64,000 nucleotides of DNA, taken from contig NZ_CP098806.1 in assembly GCF_023822005.2 (NCBI RefSeq), positions 620,001 to 684,000 of the forward strand, given 5' to 3'. The translations under genes and the position numbers were made by a program. The notes under the pieces are model-generated. The model was not told the origin of the DNA, made no database searches, and worked only from the letters and a program-made list of their open reading frames with translations. This stretch comes from Dyadobacter fanqingshengii. Lineage in GTDB: Bacteria > Bacteroidota > Bacteroidia > Cytophagales > Spirosomataceae. This document shows, one piece after another, positions 18,287-27,463 of this stretch; the first letter of the stretch is position 1, and each line of letters begins with the position of its first letter.

Positions 18287-18426
18287 GATAGCTTCTTAAT
18301 TGCAGCCACAATCTTTTGTTCCTGCCTGCTTTCATTCGGTTGCGACAAAATCGTATTGATTATTTCTTCCTGCTCGTCATTTGGCAATGCTTTGAATTCT
18401 TTTTGAAGGCCAGCATCATTTTTCAT
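18283..18426 (-). CDS. Small 47-residue hypothetical protein
   Basis: A short ORF (MKNDAGLQKEFKALPNDEQE at the start, QEQKIVAAIKKLS at the end) that is charged and helical with no signal peptide or Cys. It is supported by ATGA overlap with the following membrane protein and same-strand placement behind the DUF4385 gene. Its function is unknown. It might be a small partner of the membrane protein. Confidence 0.5.
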   Translation of the reverse strand: MKNDAGLQKEFKALPNDEQEEIINTILSQPNESRQEQKIVAAIKKLS

Positions 18427-18478
18427 TTTTAAGCAGTGTTTTCATTTTCAGGTTTACTCCAAATGTAAACTCTTTTGA

Positions 18479-18961
18479 TCAGCCGAATTTACGCTTCCAT
18501 TCCTTTTTCATTTGCGCATACTTTTCATTGCTTTCTACCTGCTTCCATTTGGCATAAAATATAGCAGCAGCCTCCGCCTTCTCTTGTTGCCCGGTTCCTT
18601 TTTCAAGAAGTGCGTAATCGTTGTCTTTATCGTATTTCTTTCCTCCCTTATAATTGGCATAACGCCGTGCCCTGGTAAACCCCATTTGCAAATATTTCCG
18701 TGCCATATCTGCGCCTACAAAATCATGTTGTTCCACGTAAGCTAGGAACAGTTCATAAATTTTGTTGCTGCTTTCCTCAGCAATTGCCTTTGTTTTGAAT
18801 CGCCAATGTTTTCCTATTTCGGATTTGTATGGTTCACATATCAATACACCTTGTTCACCTTTGCCAACCCGATAAAGTGCCGGCTGTTTTTTGTAATCGA
18901 TATCGGGCTTCCACTCGTAAGCTTGATTATTGAAACCCAGGTAAGACGGTTTATCTGCCAT
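18479..18961 (-). CDS. DUF4385 family protein
   Basis: 160-residue cytoplasmic protein. The stretch PALYRVGKGEQGVLICEPYK, followed by HWRFKT, and ADMARKYLQMGFTRARRYAN are the conserved blocks of DUF4385. The C-terminus is lysine-rich. No biochemical role is known for the family. It lies 9 nt from the upstream VOC gene, so shares a transcript. Confidence 0.85.
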   Translation of the reverse strand: MADKPSYLGFNNQAYEWKPDIDYKKQPALYRVGKGEQGVLICEPYKSEIGKHWRFKTKAIAEESSNKIYELFLAYVEQHDFVGADMARKYLQMGFTRARRYANYKGGKKYDKDNDYALLEKGTGQQEKAEAAAIFYAKWKQVESNEKYAQMKKEWKRKFG

Positions 18962-18970
18962 TCGCTTTTT

Positions 18971-19360
18971 TTAGTGAAGAGGACATCCAATTTCCCAAAT
19001 GTGCCCAAACGGATCTTTGAGCTTTCCGATTTTCCAATCTTCTTCAACCGTGACTGGACAAATTTGGGAAGCTCCGGCCTTCAATGCATTGGCGAATATT
19101 GTGTCCGGATCCGACGTTGTCAGGATCATTCGGACAGGCGATCCTCCTATTGTTACTGGACTAAGATTATCAAATTCCGGTTCCTCATCCCCAATCCAGA
19201 AGTCTGCATTGCCTATTCCAATTCTCGCATTTGTTCTCCCATCGTTGGTATACTTTTCCAATATAGTTGCATCAAATGCTGCTTCGTAGAAAGCGGCTGC
19301 GCCCAAGGCATTGCTGACCACAAGGAAAGGTGTAATGTTCAGTTTTATGTCCGCGCTCAT
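18971..19360 (-). CDS. PhnB-like VOC family protein
   Basis: 129 residues from the ATG at 19360 (an upstream start adds 11 unlikely residues). The pattern NITPFLVVSNALGAAAFYEA and the end KLKDPFGHIWEIGCPL are typical of PhnB/YdeI-type VOC proteins. PhnB proteins are common in Bacteroidota and mostly uncharacterised. Paralogue of the gene at 20141-20548: both share the DPFGHxWEI end and a similar central strand (GTPVRI against GSPVRM). Confidence 0.87.
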   Translation of the reverse strand: MSADIKLNITPFLVVSNALGAAAFYEAAFDATILEKYTNDGRTNARIGIGNADFWIGDEEPEFDNLSPVTIGGSPVRMILTTSDPDTIFANALKAGASQICPVTVEEDWKIGKLKDPFGHIWEIGCPLH

Positions 19361-19422
19361 AATTAGATTTAGAAATTTATTTCTAATAATCAAAACCTTG
19401 GTACCGACAGATAGATCTGATC

Positions 19423-19968
19423 TTAAACAAATTCGACGGGTCGTTTGTCTTTTAAAGAATCTAATACTGCTTTAAATACTTTGGCCTTTTTGATTGCAAG
19501 GTGTCCATTAGGTGCCCAGAATGTTCCGTAAAGATTATCGCTGAGGTCAACTGGCATTGTCTCGCCAATCCTATTCAAATTACGCATTAACATATCAACA
19601 CTAAGTTCGTCAAGGTTACCGCTAAGATCATCTATTAGTTCAATGCCATTTCGATTATTATTAAAGCTAACCATGTACGGTGTTAAGCCAACATCGACTA
19701 ATCGTTTGTACCGGTCCGTTTTGAGTTTATTTGTGGATTTCAAAACCGGCCTGAGCCCAACACCACCCTCTACAAATGCATTCACGCGTTTGACCAAATT
19801 TAGAGCACTGCCGAAATCGGAAAATGCAGCTGCTGGTTCGTCTGCCCTGTTAGCGAACGCGGCAATCACCCATACAAATGTTGGATCGTCAATCTTAGTA
19901 ATGTCAGAGGTTGTAAGTCCTACGCTATGATAAAGTTCTCGCGTAGTCATTGGGAATTTGGTAGTCAT
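19423..19968 (-). CDS. Hypothetical protein
   Basis: 181 residues, cytoplasmic, not recognised. Mixed alpha/beta composition, with LVKRVNAFVEGGVGLRPVLK in the middle and LAIKKAKVFKAVLDSLKDKR near the end. No signal, membrane helix or metal motif. It lies in the same strand run as the VOC genes, but 62 nt from one and 172 nt from the other. Confidence 0.65.
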   Translation of the reverse strand: MTTKFPMTTRELYHSVGLTTSDITKIDDPTFVWVIAAFANRADEPAAAFSDFGSALNLVKRVNAFVEGGVGLRPVLKSTNKLKTDRYKRLVDVGLTPYMVSFNNNRNGIELIDDLSGNLDELSVDMLMRNLNRIGETMPVDLSDNLYGTFWAPNGHLAIKKAKVFKAVLDSLKDKRPVEFV

Positions 19969-20140
19969 AGCGAAAAGTCAGTTTGATGATGAATGAACAG
20001 TTGAGATATTTAAAGTATCAAATTAATGATCTCAAAAATATCTAAACAGCGTCTTAAATTCAAGTGGCTGCGAGAAATTTTGTAGATCTAAATATTGGTT
20101 CGAGAATTAGACATCGTCGATTATCTATTGGAGCTCGGGA

Positions 20141-20548
20141 CTAGGTTAACGGCTTAAAGATTTCCCAATGATGACCAAAAGGATCTACCAGATGGCCCAA
20201 TCTGTACCCGTAATCCTGATCGGCGACGGGATAGATAATTAATGCGCCCGCGCCTATTGCACGTGCAAATAACTGGTCAGGATCTACGACCTGCAATCCA
20301 ATCCGCACAGGTGTGCCGTGCAATTTCTCAGGGCTGAAAAGGTTGTGCTCTTCCGACTCATCTGCAACAACAAACCTTGCGCCCATAATCTCCAATTCGG
20401 CGACTGTGGATCCATCCGGATCAGTGTTGGACATAAGAACAGTGGCAGCAAATGCTGTTTGATAAAATGTAATGGCGCCAGAGCAATTTCTAACTGTTAG
20501 TGTTGGGACAATGACTGCTAAATGCGGGCCGAGTTGATGTAAGTTCAT
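20141..20548 (-). CDS. PhnB-like VOC family protein
   Basis: 135-residue VOC domain: VIVPTLTVRNCSGAITFY for module one, RIGLQVVDPDQLFARAI for module two, and HLVDPFGHHWEIFKPL at the end, the PhnB signature. Probably a paralogue of the 18971-19360 gene. It is the promoter-proximal gene of the minus-strand VOC run. Confidence 0.87.
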   Translation of the reverse strand: MNLHQLGPHLAVIVPTLTVRNCSGAITFYQTAFAATVLMSNTDPDGSTVAELEIMGARFVVADESEEHNLFSPEKLHGTPVRIGLQVVDPDQLFARAIGAGALIIYPVADQDYGYRLGHLVDPFGHHWEIFKPLT

Positions 20549-20902
20549 AATTTCTTTTTACCACAATAGTATGCTAAAAAGTTTGAAAACAGTAGCCGTA
20601 TATTAGGTCAACCCGAGTGGGGATTGGCTTAATACCGGATTCTAAAATAAGCTCATTTTTGTAACCGCTTGGAGCTGTCTAAAAATTCGGTTGTATTTCT
20701 GTACTCTTCGATACGTTGACCCGTCCTAAAAAGCATTGACAATTACTTATTTTCAAGAAAATGCTGTCAGCATAAAAGTCAGGACCGCATATAAGGCATT
20801 TTTTGATTTCATAAAATTCTCGCGGTACATTCACGTGGTCAAATATTTTCTGTCCTAATGCAAATGGAATCGATTTCTTGATTGGCTACTTTATCATTTC
20901 TA
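20549..20902. other. Intergenic region before crtA
   Basis: 354 bp with no supported gene between divergent transcripts. It holds a short perfect palindrome, ATGCTG-t-CAGCAT at 20761-20773, about 130 bp before crtA, which could be an operator. Nothing else stands out. Confidence 0.4.
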
Positions 20903-21619
20903 ATGAGTTCCATCACTACGCTTACTTTATTTCGGTTTCAGAATTCACGATCTAAAATGTGGGCTTTCGGGCAAATGCAGTTTGCACATGCATATATCAG
21001 CAAAACGCCCGGGTTGCAATTTTACAAACTCATGGGCAGCGGTCGCGAGCCGGGTTTTAGCCCATTGCCCGACTGGGGTGTATATGCCATGCTGGGTATT
21101 TGGGCCAACGAGCAATGCGCTGATCATTTTTTTAAAGATGCTGAAATTTTTAAGCGATACCAGGCGCACAGCAGCGAACAGTGGACCATCTACATGAAAC
21201 CCATACAAGCCAAGGGCCTTTGGTCAGGACGTAATCCATTTACCCCCTCAACAGATTTGGATGATGACAACCCGCTTATTGCAGTAATTACGCGTGCAAC
21301 CATTAAGGCGGGTAAACTGATCAGATTTTGGGACTATGTTCCTACATCTCAGCGGCCCATTGTGCAAGGTTGTAAAGGGCTGATTTATACCAAAGGAATT
21401 GGCGAAGCACCGCTGGTTCAGATGGCCACTTTCAGTTTATGGGAAAATATAGATGCGCTGAAAAACTATGCCTACAATAGCCCCGAACATCAGGAGGCCA
21501 TCCGGAAAACCCGAAAAATAGATTGGTACAAAGAAGAGTTATTTGCGCGTTTTCAGCCTTACCGATCAGTAGGAACCTGGGGTGGTGAAAATGTTTTGGC
21601 TCCCTATTTAAACCATTGA
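20903..21619 (+). CDS. crtA: Spheroidene monooxygenase (CrtA)-like carotenoid oxygenase
   Basis: CrtA adds a keto group at C-2 of acyclic carotenoids such as spheroidene. The 238-residue protein has the family blocks TLTLFRFQNSRSKMWAFGQM, KLMGSGREPGFSPLPDW, the repeat-like LIAVITRATIKAGKLIRFWD, and FSLWENIDALKNYAY. The domain is a pair of ferredoxin-like halves related to ABM monooxygenases. I use the ATG at 20903; an upstream TTG would add seven residues. It converges on cruF (22-bp gap) in a carotenoid cluster, which strongly supports the call. Confidence 0.87.
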   Translation: MSSITTLTLFRFQNSRSKMWAFGQMQFAHAYISKTPGLQFYKLMGSGREPGFSPLPDWGVYAMLGIWANEQCADHFFKDAEIFKRYQAHSSEQWTIYMKPIQAKGLWSGRNPFTPSTDLDDDNPLIAVITRATIKAGKLIRFWDYVPTSQRPIVQGCKGLIYTKGIGEAPLVQMATFSLWENIDALKNYAYNSPEHQEAIRKTRKIDWYKEELFARFQPYRSVGTWGGENVLAPYLNH

Positions 21620-21641
21620 CGCTTTGCTTAATGGCTTATAG

Positions 21642-22307
21642 CTATTTTGTAGTTATTTGTTGCATTGCATAGAAGAAGACGAAAAATAGAACCTGAGACG
21701 CAAAGTGATGTAACGGTAGCGGATACTTTGCTTGAGGTACGGAATTTTTTACAAGCACCTGCAATATCAAGGAAACCACAAACCAGTCTATGTAGTTGCG
21801 TAACGGTGCGTAACCTGCATCCCAATGCCAGTAATCGAATACCGAAGCCACAGGTTCGATAAAAAAGTCGAGCGCAACCATTAGCGCAGCTCCGCAAACA
21901 GGTGCCATCCATGGGTTACGTATAAAACGCTTTGCGATAGTGGCTGTTATAAAAGTAAGCACCACCCAGTTGATGCCAATCAGCAGGGGAACGTTAGCCA
22001 ATTTAGGACCCATATTTTCACCGTACCAATAGTCTCCGAAAAGAAAGCCAGTATTGACTCCAATCATTTCAACGCTCATTCCGATGATGTAAACAAGTGA
22101 CCAGATTAAGATGCCTGGCCAAACATTTTTCAGCGGAAAATTCCAGTATAAAAGTGCCACGCCAAGCAGCAGGTTGAATGGTGTTTTCGGCAAAAACCAA
22201 GCGCCATAACCTAGCCATATACCAATCATGCCTGAAATGGTTACCAGCCATATTGCAAATATAGAACTGTTGCTTTTCACAACCGAAAATGATAGTTCGT
22301 TATTCAT
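21642..22307 (-). CDS. cruF: Carotenoid 1,2-hydratase CruF-like membrane protein
   Basis: CruF adds water to the psi-end of acyclic carotenoids (for example lycopene or bisanhydrobacterioruberin) to give 1-hydroxy ends. The 221-residue protein is polytopic, with about 6-7 membrane helices, and has the family blocks EMIGVNTGFLFGDYWYGE and the segment FFIEPVASVFDYWHWD. I start at ATG 22307, because that ATG overlaps the TGA stop of crtI (ATGA), a sign of translational coupling. Last gene of crtB-crtI-cruF. Confidence 0.88.
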   Translation of the reverse strand: MNNELSFSVVKSNSSIFAIWLVTISGMIGIWLGYGAWFLPKTPFNLLLGVALLYWNFPLKNVWPGILIWSLVYIIGMSVEMIGVNTGFLFGDYWYGENMGPKLANVPLLIGINWVVLTFITATIAKRFIRNPWMAPVCGAALMVALDFFIEPVASVFDYWHWDAGYAPLRNYIDWFVVSLILQVLVKNSVPQAKYPLPLHHFASQVLFFVFFYAMQQITTK

Positions 22308-23779
22308 AAATCTGAAATGATGAGCTTTGAAGTAATCTTTGCAGAATGCATGCACAAAGGAATACCGCCACCGGGGTGAACGGATCCTCCGCAAAAATAA
22401 AGTTGTTTTATTTTGTTTGAAAAATTGGGGTGTCTAAGGAAGGCCGCAAGTTTAGAATTGCTTGCCGCACCATACAATGCGCCACGGTAACTGCTCGTTC
22501 GTTTTTCAATAAGCGGGGGTGTTAACACATCTTCTGTCATGATCAGTGCTGCAATGTCGGTGCCGAGCAGGCGGTTTAATTTGCTGATGATATTCTGGCG
22601 CGCCTGGGCCACCAATGCTTCCCAGTTTTGACCATAATCTCCCGGGGCATTAATCATCACAAACCAATTTTCGCATCCCGGAGGTGCGTCACCCGAAGTT
22701 TCTTTACTGCTAATGTTGATATAAACGGTAGGATCATTGAAAAGCGTTTTATGTTCGAACAAATGCGCAAATTCCTGCTGATAATCGCTGCTGAAAAATA
22801 TGTTGTGCAAGTCCAATTGATCAAACGTACCGCGAATGCCCCAATAAAATATCACTGCAGAACTTGATCGCTCCTGCCTGAGCGTGCGCTCAGGGTGCGG
22901 TTGTGATGCCAACAGCTTTTTATAGGTAGAAAATATGTCCATGTTTGACACAATGCAATCTGCAAAATGCTGGCTGCTTGCCGTTTTAACCCCAACTGCC
23001 TTATTCTTCTCAACCAGTATTTCTTCTATTTTTTGGTTAAAATGAAATCGGATGCCTTGTCGAAGTGCCAGTTGATACAGACTGGTAGTGATACTGTGCA
23101 TACCGCCATTTGGATAATAAGCGCCCAGGTAAAGTTCAAGATGTGGAATCATACTCATGATACCGGGTGTGAGGTACGGTGATGAGCCATTATAAGTAGC
23201 ATAGCGGTTGAATAACTGAACCAGATGCGGCTCACCGATGGCTGCTTCATTAAGCGCATCCAGACTAATGCCCAAATTCATTTCCGATAGGTGAGCCATG
23301 GCCTTAAGTGTATCCACAGAAAAATAAGTACCCATTTTATGCAACGATTTCTCAATGAATAAAGAAGCGGTAAGCTCATATTTCTTCTGGCCGTTTTTCA
23401 AATAAGCTAATATCGTTGTGGCTTCAATACCAAATTTGGCCGCAGCCTCTTTTGCAAAAACTTCGCGATCGGCATCAACAGTAAAGCGCATGCCATCTTC
23501 CCAAAAATAGTTGCACACCGACTTCATGCGGTGATACTGAAAAAAATCAGTTGGTTGTTCACCAAAAAGTTCGAAAAGCTCAGTAATAAGTTGTGGCATG
23601 GTGAAGAGCGAAGGCCCCGCATCAAAACGGTAGCCGTTTATTTCGAAAGCATGTAGCTTGCCACCGGGATAATCGTTGCTCTCAAATACATTCACTTCAA
23701 AGCCTGCGGCCCGCAGATGCAGTGCAGTAGCAATGCCAGCTATACCTGAACCAATAATAATTGCTGATGGCATTTTCAA
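22304..23779 (-). CDS. crtI: Phytoene desaturase family protein
   Basis: FAD enzyme that introduces double bonds into phytoene on the way to lycopene. 491 residues: the N-terminal dinucleotide fold IIGSGIAGIATALHLRAAG, then VFESNDYPGGK and FDAGPSLFTMP, both standard CrtI blocks. The C-terminal FAD motif is YFCGGSVHPGGGIPLCMHSA. Only one desaturase is present, so CrtI and CrtD-type (3,4-desaturation) roles cannot be separated. It lies 10 nt after crtB and overlaps cruF by 4 nt. Confidence 0.93.
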   Translation of the reverse strand: MKMPSAIIIGSGIAGIATALHLRAAGFEVNVFESNDYPGGKLHAFEINGYRFDAGPSLFTMPQLITELFELFGEQPTDFFQYHRMKSVCNYFWEDGMRFTVDADREVFAKEAAAKFGIEATTILAYLKNGQKKYELTASLFIEKSLHKMGTYFSVDTLKAMAHLSEMNLGISLDALNEAAIGEPHLVQLFNRYATYNGSSPYLTPGIMSMIPHLELYLGAYYPNGGMHSITTSLYQLALRQGIRFHFNQKIEEILVEKNKAVGVKTASSQHFADCIVSNMDIFSTYKKLLASQPHPERTLRQERSSSAVIFYWGIRGTFDQLDLHNIFFSSDYQQEFAHLFEHKTLFNDPTVYINISSKETSGDAPPGCENWFVMINAPGDYGQNWEALVAQARQNIISKLNRLLGTDIAALIMTEDVLTPPLIEKRTSSYRGALYGAASNSKLAAFLRHPNFSNKIKQLYFCGGSVHPGGGIPLCMHSAKITSKLIISDL

Positions 23780-23789
23780 AGATGTATTT

Positions 23790-24626
23790 TTATAAATAAT
23801 TCAATTGATGCCTTATCAATGAGCGCATCATAAGCCCGATCTTATTGTGGTTAGGGATCCTGATCCTGGCATCCATTACTTTTTCGGCTGGCGTCTGACT
23901 GATCCGAAGGAAAAGCTTTTGATAATAATAATATGCCAAGTATACACCACGCCTGGACGATGCAGGCATTTTTTTTATACCAATCAATGCCTGCCCAAAA
24001 TCCTGCTGGATCTGTTGTTGGATAATCTCTTTGTCCGCACTTGTAAAATGTGTGAAATTGATGCCCGGAAAATAACTGCGTCCCAGGTCTTGATAATCAG
24101 CTTTTAAATCGCGTAGAAAATTGACTTTCTGAAATGCTGCGCCCAGTTTCATAGCATAATATTTAAGGTCATCATATTTTGCTGCGTCCCCTTCGGTAAA
24201 CACACGCAGGCACATCAGGCCAACCACCTCGGCTGAGCCCAGGACATATTCCTGGAAACTATCAGGACTATGCTGCTTCTGTCCAAGGTCCATTTCCATA
24301 CTTTTTAGAAATGTATCAATCAATGACCACTCAATGCCATACTGGTTTACAACGTGTTGAAAGCTGTTTAAAATTGGATTGATACTGATCCCGGCAGCAA
24401 TCGCTTCGGCGGTATCTTCTCTGATCTTTGCCATTAAGCCGTGCTTGTCATAGCCGTGAAAGCTATCGACGATCTCGTCAGCCAGGCGGACAAAGCCGTA
24501 GATGCTGTAAATCGGGGTGTGAAATTTAGGCTGTAAAAAGTGGATCCCGAGCGAGAAAGAAGTGCTGTACAGCTGCGTGGTTTTTTTGCTGCAACAGACC
24601 GACAATTGATCATATAAAGCCTTCAT
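23790..24626 (-). CDS. crtB: Phytoene synthase
   Basis: Joins two geranylgeranyl diphosphates head to head to make phytoene, the committed carotenoid step. 278 residues with both Asp-rich magnesium sites: RLADEIVDSFHGYD near residue 50 and FLRDLKADYQDLGRSYF near 165. The N-terminal SFSLGIHFL and the EVVGLMCLRVF helix are also family blocks. First gene of the crtB-crtI-cruF transcript. No GGPP synthase (crtE) is in the window, so the precursor gene is elsewhere. Confidence 0.95.
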   Translation of the reverse strand: MKALYDQLSVCCSKKTTQLYSTSFSLGIHFLQPKFHTPIYSIYGFVRLADEIVDSFHGYDKHGLMAKIREDTAEAIAAGISINPILNSFQHVVNQYGIEWSLIDTFLKSMEMDLGQKQHSPDSFQEYVLGSAEVVGLMCLRVFTEGDAAKYDDLKYYAMKLGAAFQKVNFLRDLKADYQDLGRSYFPGINFTHFTSADKEIIQQQIQQDFGQALIGIKKMPASSRRGVYLAYYYYQKLFLRISQTPAEKVMDARIRIPNHNKIGLMMRSLIRHQLNYL

Positions 24627-25513
24627 CGCATTTTGGTTTTGGTAGCTAACCTATTTTGGTTCAAAAGGAAAAACCTGCTCTTTGAAGATGTGAAAGATTA
24701 TCAAACACTTATCGAAGAAACCCTAAGAAAAGCTAATTCTGTTCCCTGAAGGGAGCCACTGGTCAATGGTAGAGCGTGAAAGAGTCAAAAATAAAGGTGA
24801 ATGGTATTTAAGTATAAGATTTGAAGTAGACTTACGAATCACGTAAAGAGCATGAATTGCTACAATTAGGGCTGCGGCCCGGAAGCAAATTTAATATAGG
24901 TTCCGCTTTATTAATGCTGTCCATAAAATTCTAACAATAGATGCTAAATTAATTACATAACTCCTATCAAATGCGGAACCGCTACGCTTATTAGGTATAA
25001 ATATGCGCAAGTTAACCACCGGGTATGGCGTAAGCAGAGTTCCCTATGCTGAGCCAGCCCTTTCTACATCGTGAAAGTATCCGTTGAGACACAAAACAAC
25101 TTTCTGATTCTATACGAGATACTGCATAGAACGGCCAAATCTTAGGAACCATTCCAGGATGAGTAGAGATTTCGACCTAACAATAACATGATGGATCTCG
25201 GTTGTCGGGAATACTGCATGTAAGATGGGTAAAATAACAGTGCTTAACTAGATCTGTCTAGAAATTAGAAAAGCTTCCTCTTATAAGAAGTATATATTTG
25301 TTCAAGTTTTGCATGGCCAGCAGTTAATGAATGTTCATAGCTCTCTCTACCATTAGTCGTTTATAACCGTATGCAGAAACGGTGGTTAAAGTGAAATATC
25401 GTCTTCTCAAAAAATCATTTATAAGTTAATGGATAAGCACATTTGGGTTTGATAAACACTGGATTGCACAGGTTAATATGTAATCCAGTGTTAGGAGGAT
25501 ACATTGTACACAT
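24627..25513. other. Long intergenic region with no supported gene
   Basis: 887 bp between crtB and the end of the ABC-F gene. Short open stretches exist, such as one ending ...LIEETLRKANSVP near 24748, but none has a start or a recognisable family. GGTTCCGC (24899-24906) recurs inverted at 24973-24980. The AT-rich, gene-poor content suits decayed DNA. Confidence 0.4.
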
Positions 25514-27109
25514 CTACCTAAATTCGGAAAGGTCAATTTCTGTTTCGACCCGCACCCGTTGCAAGAAATAAGCATCATGCGAGACGACCAACAATGTGCC
25601 TTTATATTCATTGATGGCGTTTGTCAGGATTTCAATATTGTGGATATCCAGGTTATTAGTAGGCTCATCTAGGATAATCATGTCAGGGGCCTGGTTGCCG
25701 ATCGTCAACGAACAAAGCATGAGCCGCATTTTTTCGCCGCCACTAAGCGCTACGCAGGGTTTGTCCCAATATTCTTTTGGAAATAGAAAGCGATCCAGCC
25801 TCGTTTTGACCTCGTGCTCTTGTAACATCCCGGTGTTATAGCGTTGTGCCTGCTGATAAATGCTCAGACTATTGTCGATCAGGGAGTAGTCCTGATCAAT
25901 GTAAATTGCTTTGAATTCGGCCCGTTGCAGATTTCCTGCGCCGGGCAGCAGATCTCCTAAAATAATTTTGATTAATGTCGTTTTCCCAGATCCATTTGCC
26001 CCTTTTATTGCTATCCGCTCACCACTCATTATCTGAAAATTAAGCGGTTTTTGCCACAGTAGCCGTTTAAAGCCAACATTTAGATTCTCAGCAGTAACCA
26101 GGATTTTTCCTTGATGCAGTGCAGCATTATCCAGGTCCAGTTTCATTTTCCCGGTGTCGGAAATCTCGCTCCGTAGCTGGCTCAAATCCTGCGAAATGCT
26201 TTCTATTTTTTCAGCATGGACACCTTTAATTTTAGAAGTGCTTTTTTCTGCGCTATTTTTTAAGGTGTTCATCAAAATCGTCGGCAAGCCGGCCTTCTCC
26301 TGTTTTTTCTTGCCGCGGGAATCGAGTTTTTGTTGTCGCTCCATTGTTTGACGCTCGGTTTCCTTGGCTTTTCTCAGCGCCTTTTCTTTGCTTTTCAGGT
26401 CTTGGTTTAATGCGTCATTTTCAATTGTTTTCTGTGTTAAATAAAAATCGTAATTTCCTCCATAGGCGGTTATCCTGCGTTTGCTCAATTCCAAAACTGT
26501 TCCCGCAAGGTTCAGTAAAGTCTGGTCGTGGCTTACCACCAGCAATGTGTGGGGAGTGGTTTGAATATAATCATACAAAATGTCCCTACCGAGCATGTCA
26601 AGATGGTTACTTGGTTCGTCCAGCAGCACGAGTTCTGGGTTATGTACCATAATTCCTGCCAGAAAAACCTTAGTTTTTTGCCCGCCACTCAACATTCCCA
26701 TCTTTACACTGAGGTCCAAACCCGTAAGATTCCAGTGAGATAAAGCGACCTGGCAGCGCTCATCAATAGACCAGTCATCATTAAGTGTGGTCAGGTTTGC
26801 TTCTGTCACATCGCCGTCCAGGATGCCTTTTAGTGCATTGATTTTTGCAGAAACGCCTAGCGCTTCTGCGATGGTCTTCTCATTAAATTGCCCAAAAAGC
26901 TGTGGGACATAGTAAGGCTTTGAATTGCTTTTAACTAGTCCAGCCGTAGGCGCAATTTCTCCTGCCAGGATTTTTAAAAGGGTGGATTTCCCAGCCCCGT
27001 TATGGCCGATGAGCGCAATTTTATCTTGTTTGTTTACAGATAGATTGATATCAGAGAGCAAAACGTCCCTGTTAGGATGCGCATAAGCGACCTCTTGAAG
27101 AAAAAGCAT
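25514..27109 (-). CDS. ABC-F family ATPase
   Basis: 531-residue soluble protein with two ABC ATPase domains and no membrane part. ABC-F proteins bind the ribosomal E-site to relieve stalls or antibiotic inhibition. Domain 1: Walker A GHNGAGKST, signature MLSGGQKTK, Walker B VLLDEPSNHLD. Domain 2: GANGSGKTT, ALSGGEKMR, IILDEPTNNLD. The linker (~residues 235-320) is highly charged, as in ABC-F interdomain linkers. Resistance subtypes cannot be assigned from motifs. It has its own promoter candidate at 27221-27228. Confidence 0.93.
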   Translation of the reverse strand: MLFLQEVAYAHPNRDVLLSDINLSVNKQDKIALIGHNGAGKSTLLKILAGEIAPTAGLVKSNSKPYYVPQLFGQFNEKTIAEALGVSAKINALKGILDGDVTEANLTTLNDDWSIDERCQVALSHWNLTGLDLSVKMGMLSGGQKTKVFLAGIMVHNPELVLLDEPSNHLDMLGRDILYDYIQTTPHTLLVVSHDQTLLNLAGTVLELSKRRITAYGGNYDFYLTQKTIENDALNQDLKSKEKALRKAKETERQTMERQQKLDSRGKKKQEKAGLPTILMNTLKNSAEKSTSKIKGVHAEKIESISQDLSQLRSEISDTGKMKLDLDNAALHQGKILVTAENLNVGFKRLLWQKPLNFQIMSGERIAIKGANGSGKTTLIKIILGDLLPGAGNLQRAEFKAIYIDQDYSLIDNSLSIYQQAQRYNTGMLQEHEVKTRLDRFLFPKEYWDKPCVALSGGEKMRLMLCSLTIGNQAPDMIILDEPTNNLDIHNIEILTNAINEYKGTLLVVSHDAYFLQRVRVETEIDLSEFR

Positions 27110-27220
27110 GGTTTCTTTCTTTTAGTGATGTAGATAGTTGCAGTAGCCGGAGTTTTTGGCTCTGCTCTTTTTGCTAAAAAGAAAGATGCTCTTACATGAA
27201 GCTTGTTTTGGTTAGTAATG

Positions 27221-27228
27221 CAAAGTTA
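27221..27228 (-). promoter_or_regulatory. Candidate -7 promoter element for the ABC-F gene
   Basis: On the minus strand this reads TAACTTTG, an exact match to TAnnTTTG, about 110 nt before the ABC-F start. A TTG lies near the -33 position. A ~100-nt leader would result, as seen for some regulated ABC-F genes; no attenuator was worked out. Confidence 0.45.
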
Positions 27229-27463
27229 AAAAAAATGTTTTACACGCCAATTGTCAGTGCCGGCAAAGCAGGTTTAGGTTGATTGCTGAACTATTAAATG
27301 TATCAAGTACAGGGTCACAGGATTTAGAGAACAGGTTTTTAAATGTTCAACCATTAACCTGTCTAAGCTAGCTACGTGTTTGTCTGTTTGAAGGAATAAC
27401 TCCTGTTTTACACTTCTTTCTGATTGTAGGTTTGAGCTATCAAATCGTAAAAACAACAGAATC
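27229..27463. other. Divergent intergenic region
   Basis: Non-coding stretch between the ABC-F promoter and the broken alpha/beta hydrolase. No gene, repeat or hairpin could be supported. Confidence 0.4.

Noticed and set aside
15271..20900. A second copy of the tRNA-Arg 3' end as attachment site
   Set aside because: I looked for the T-arm/acceptor sequence downstream and did not find it by eye; it may lie farther away or be lost.
21798..21815. GCGTAAC direct repeats as operators
   Set aside because: They lie inside the cruF coding sequence and are explained by codons.
24899..24980. GGTTCCGC and its inverse as possible insertion-sequence ends
   Set aside because: Only 8 bp match, the spacing is about 70 bp, there is no target-site duplication and no transposase reading between or around them.
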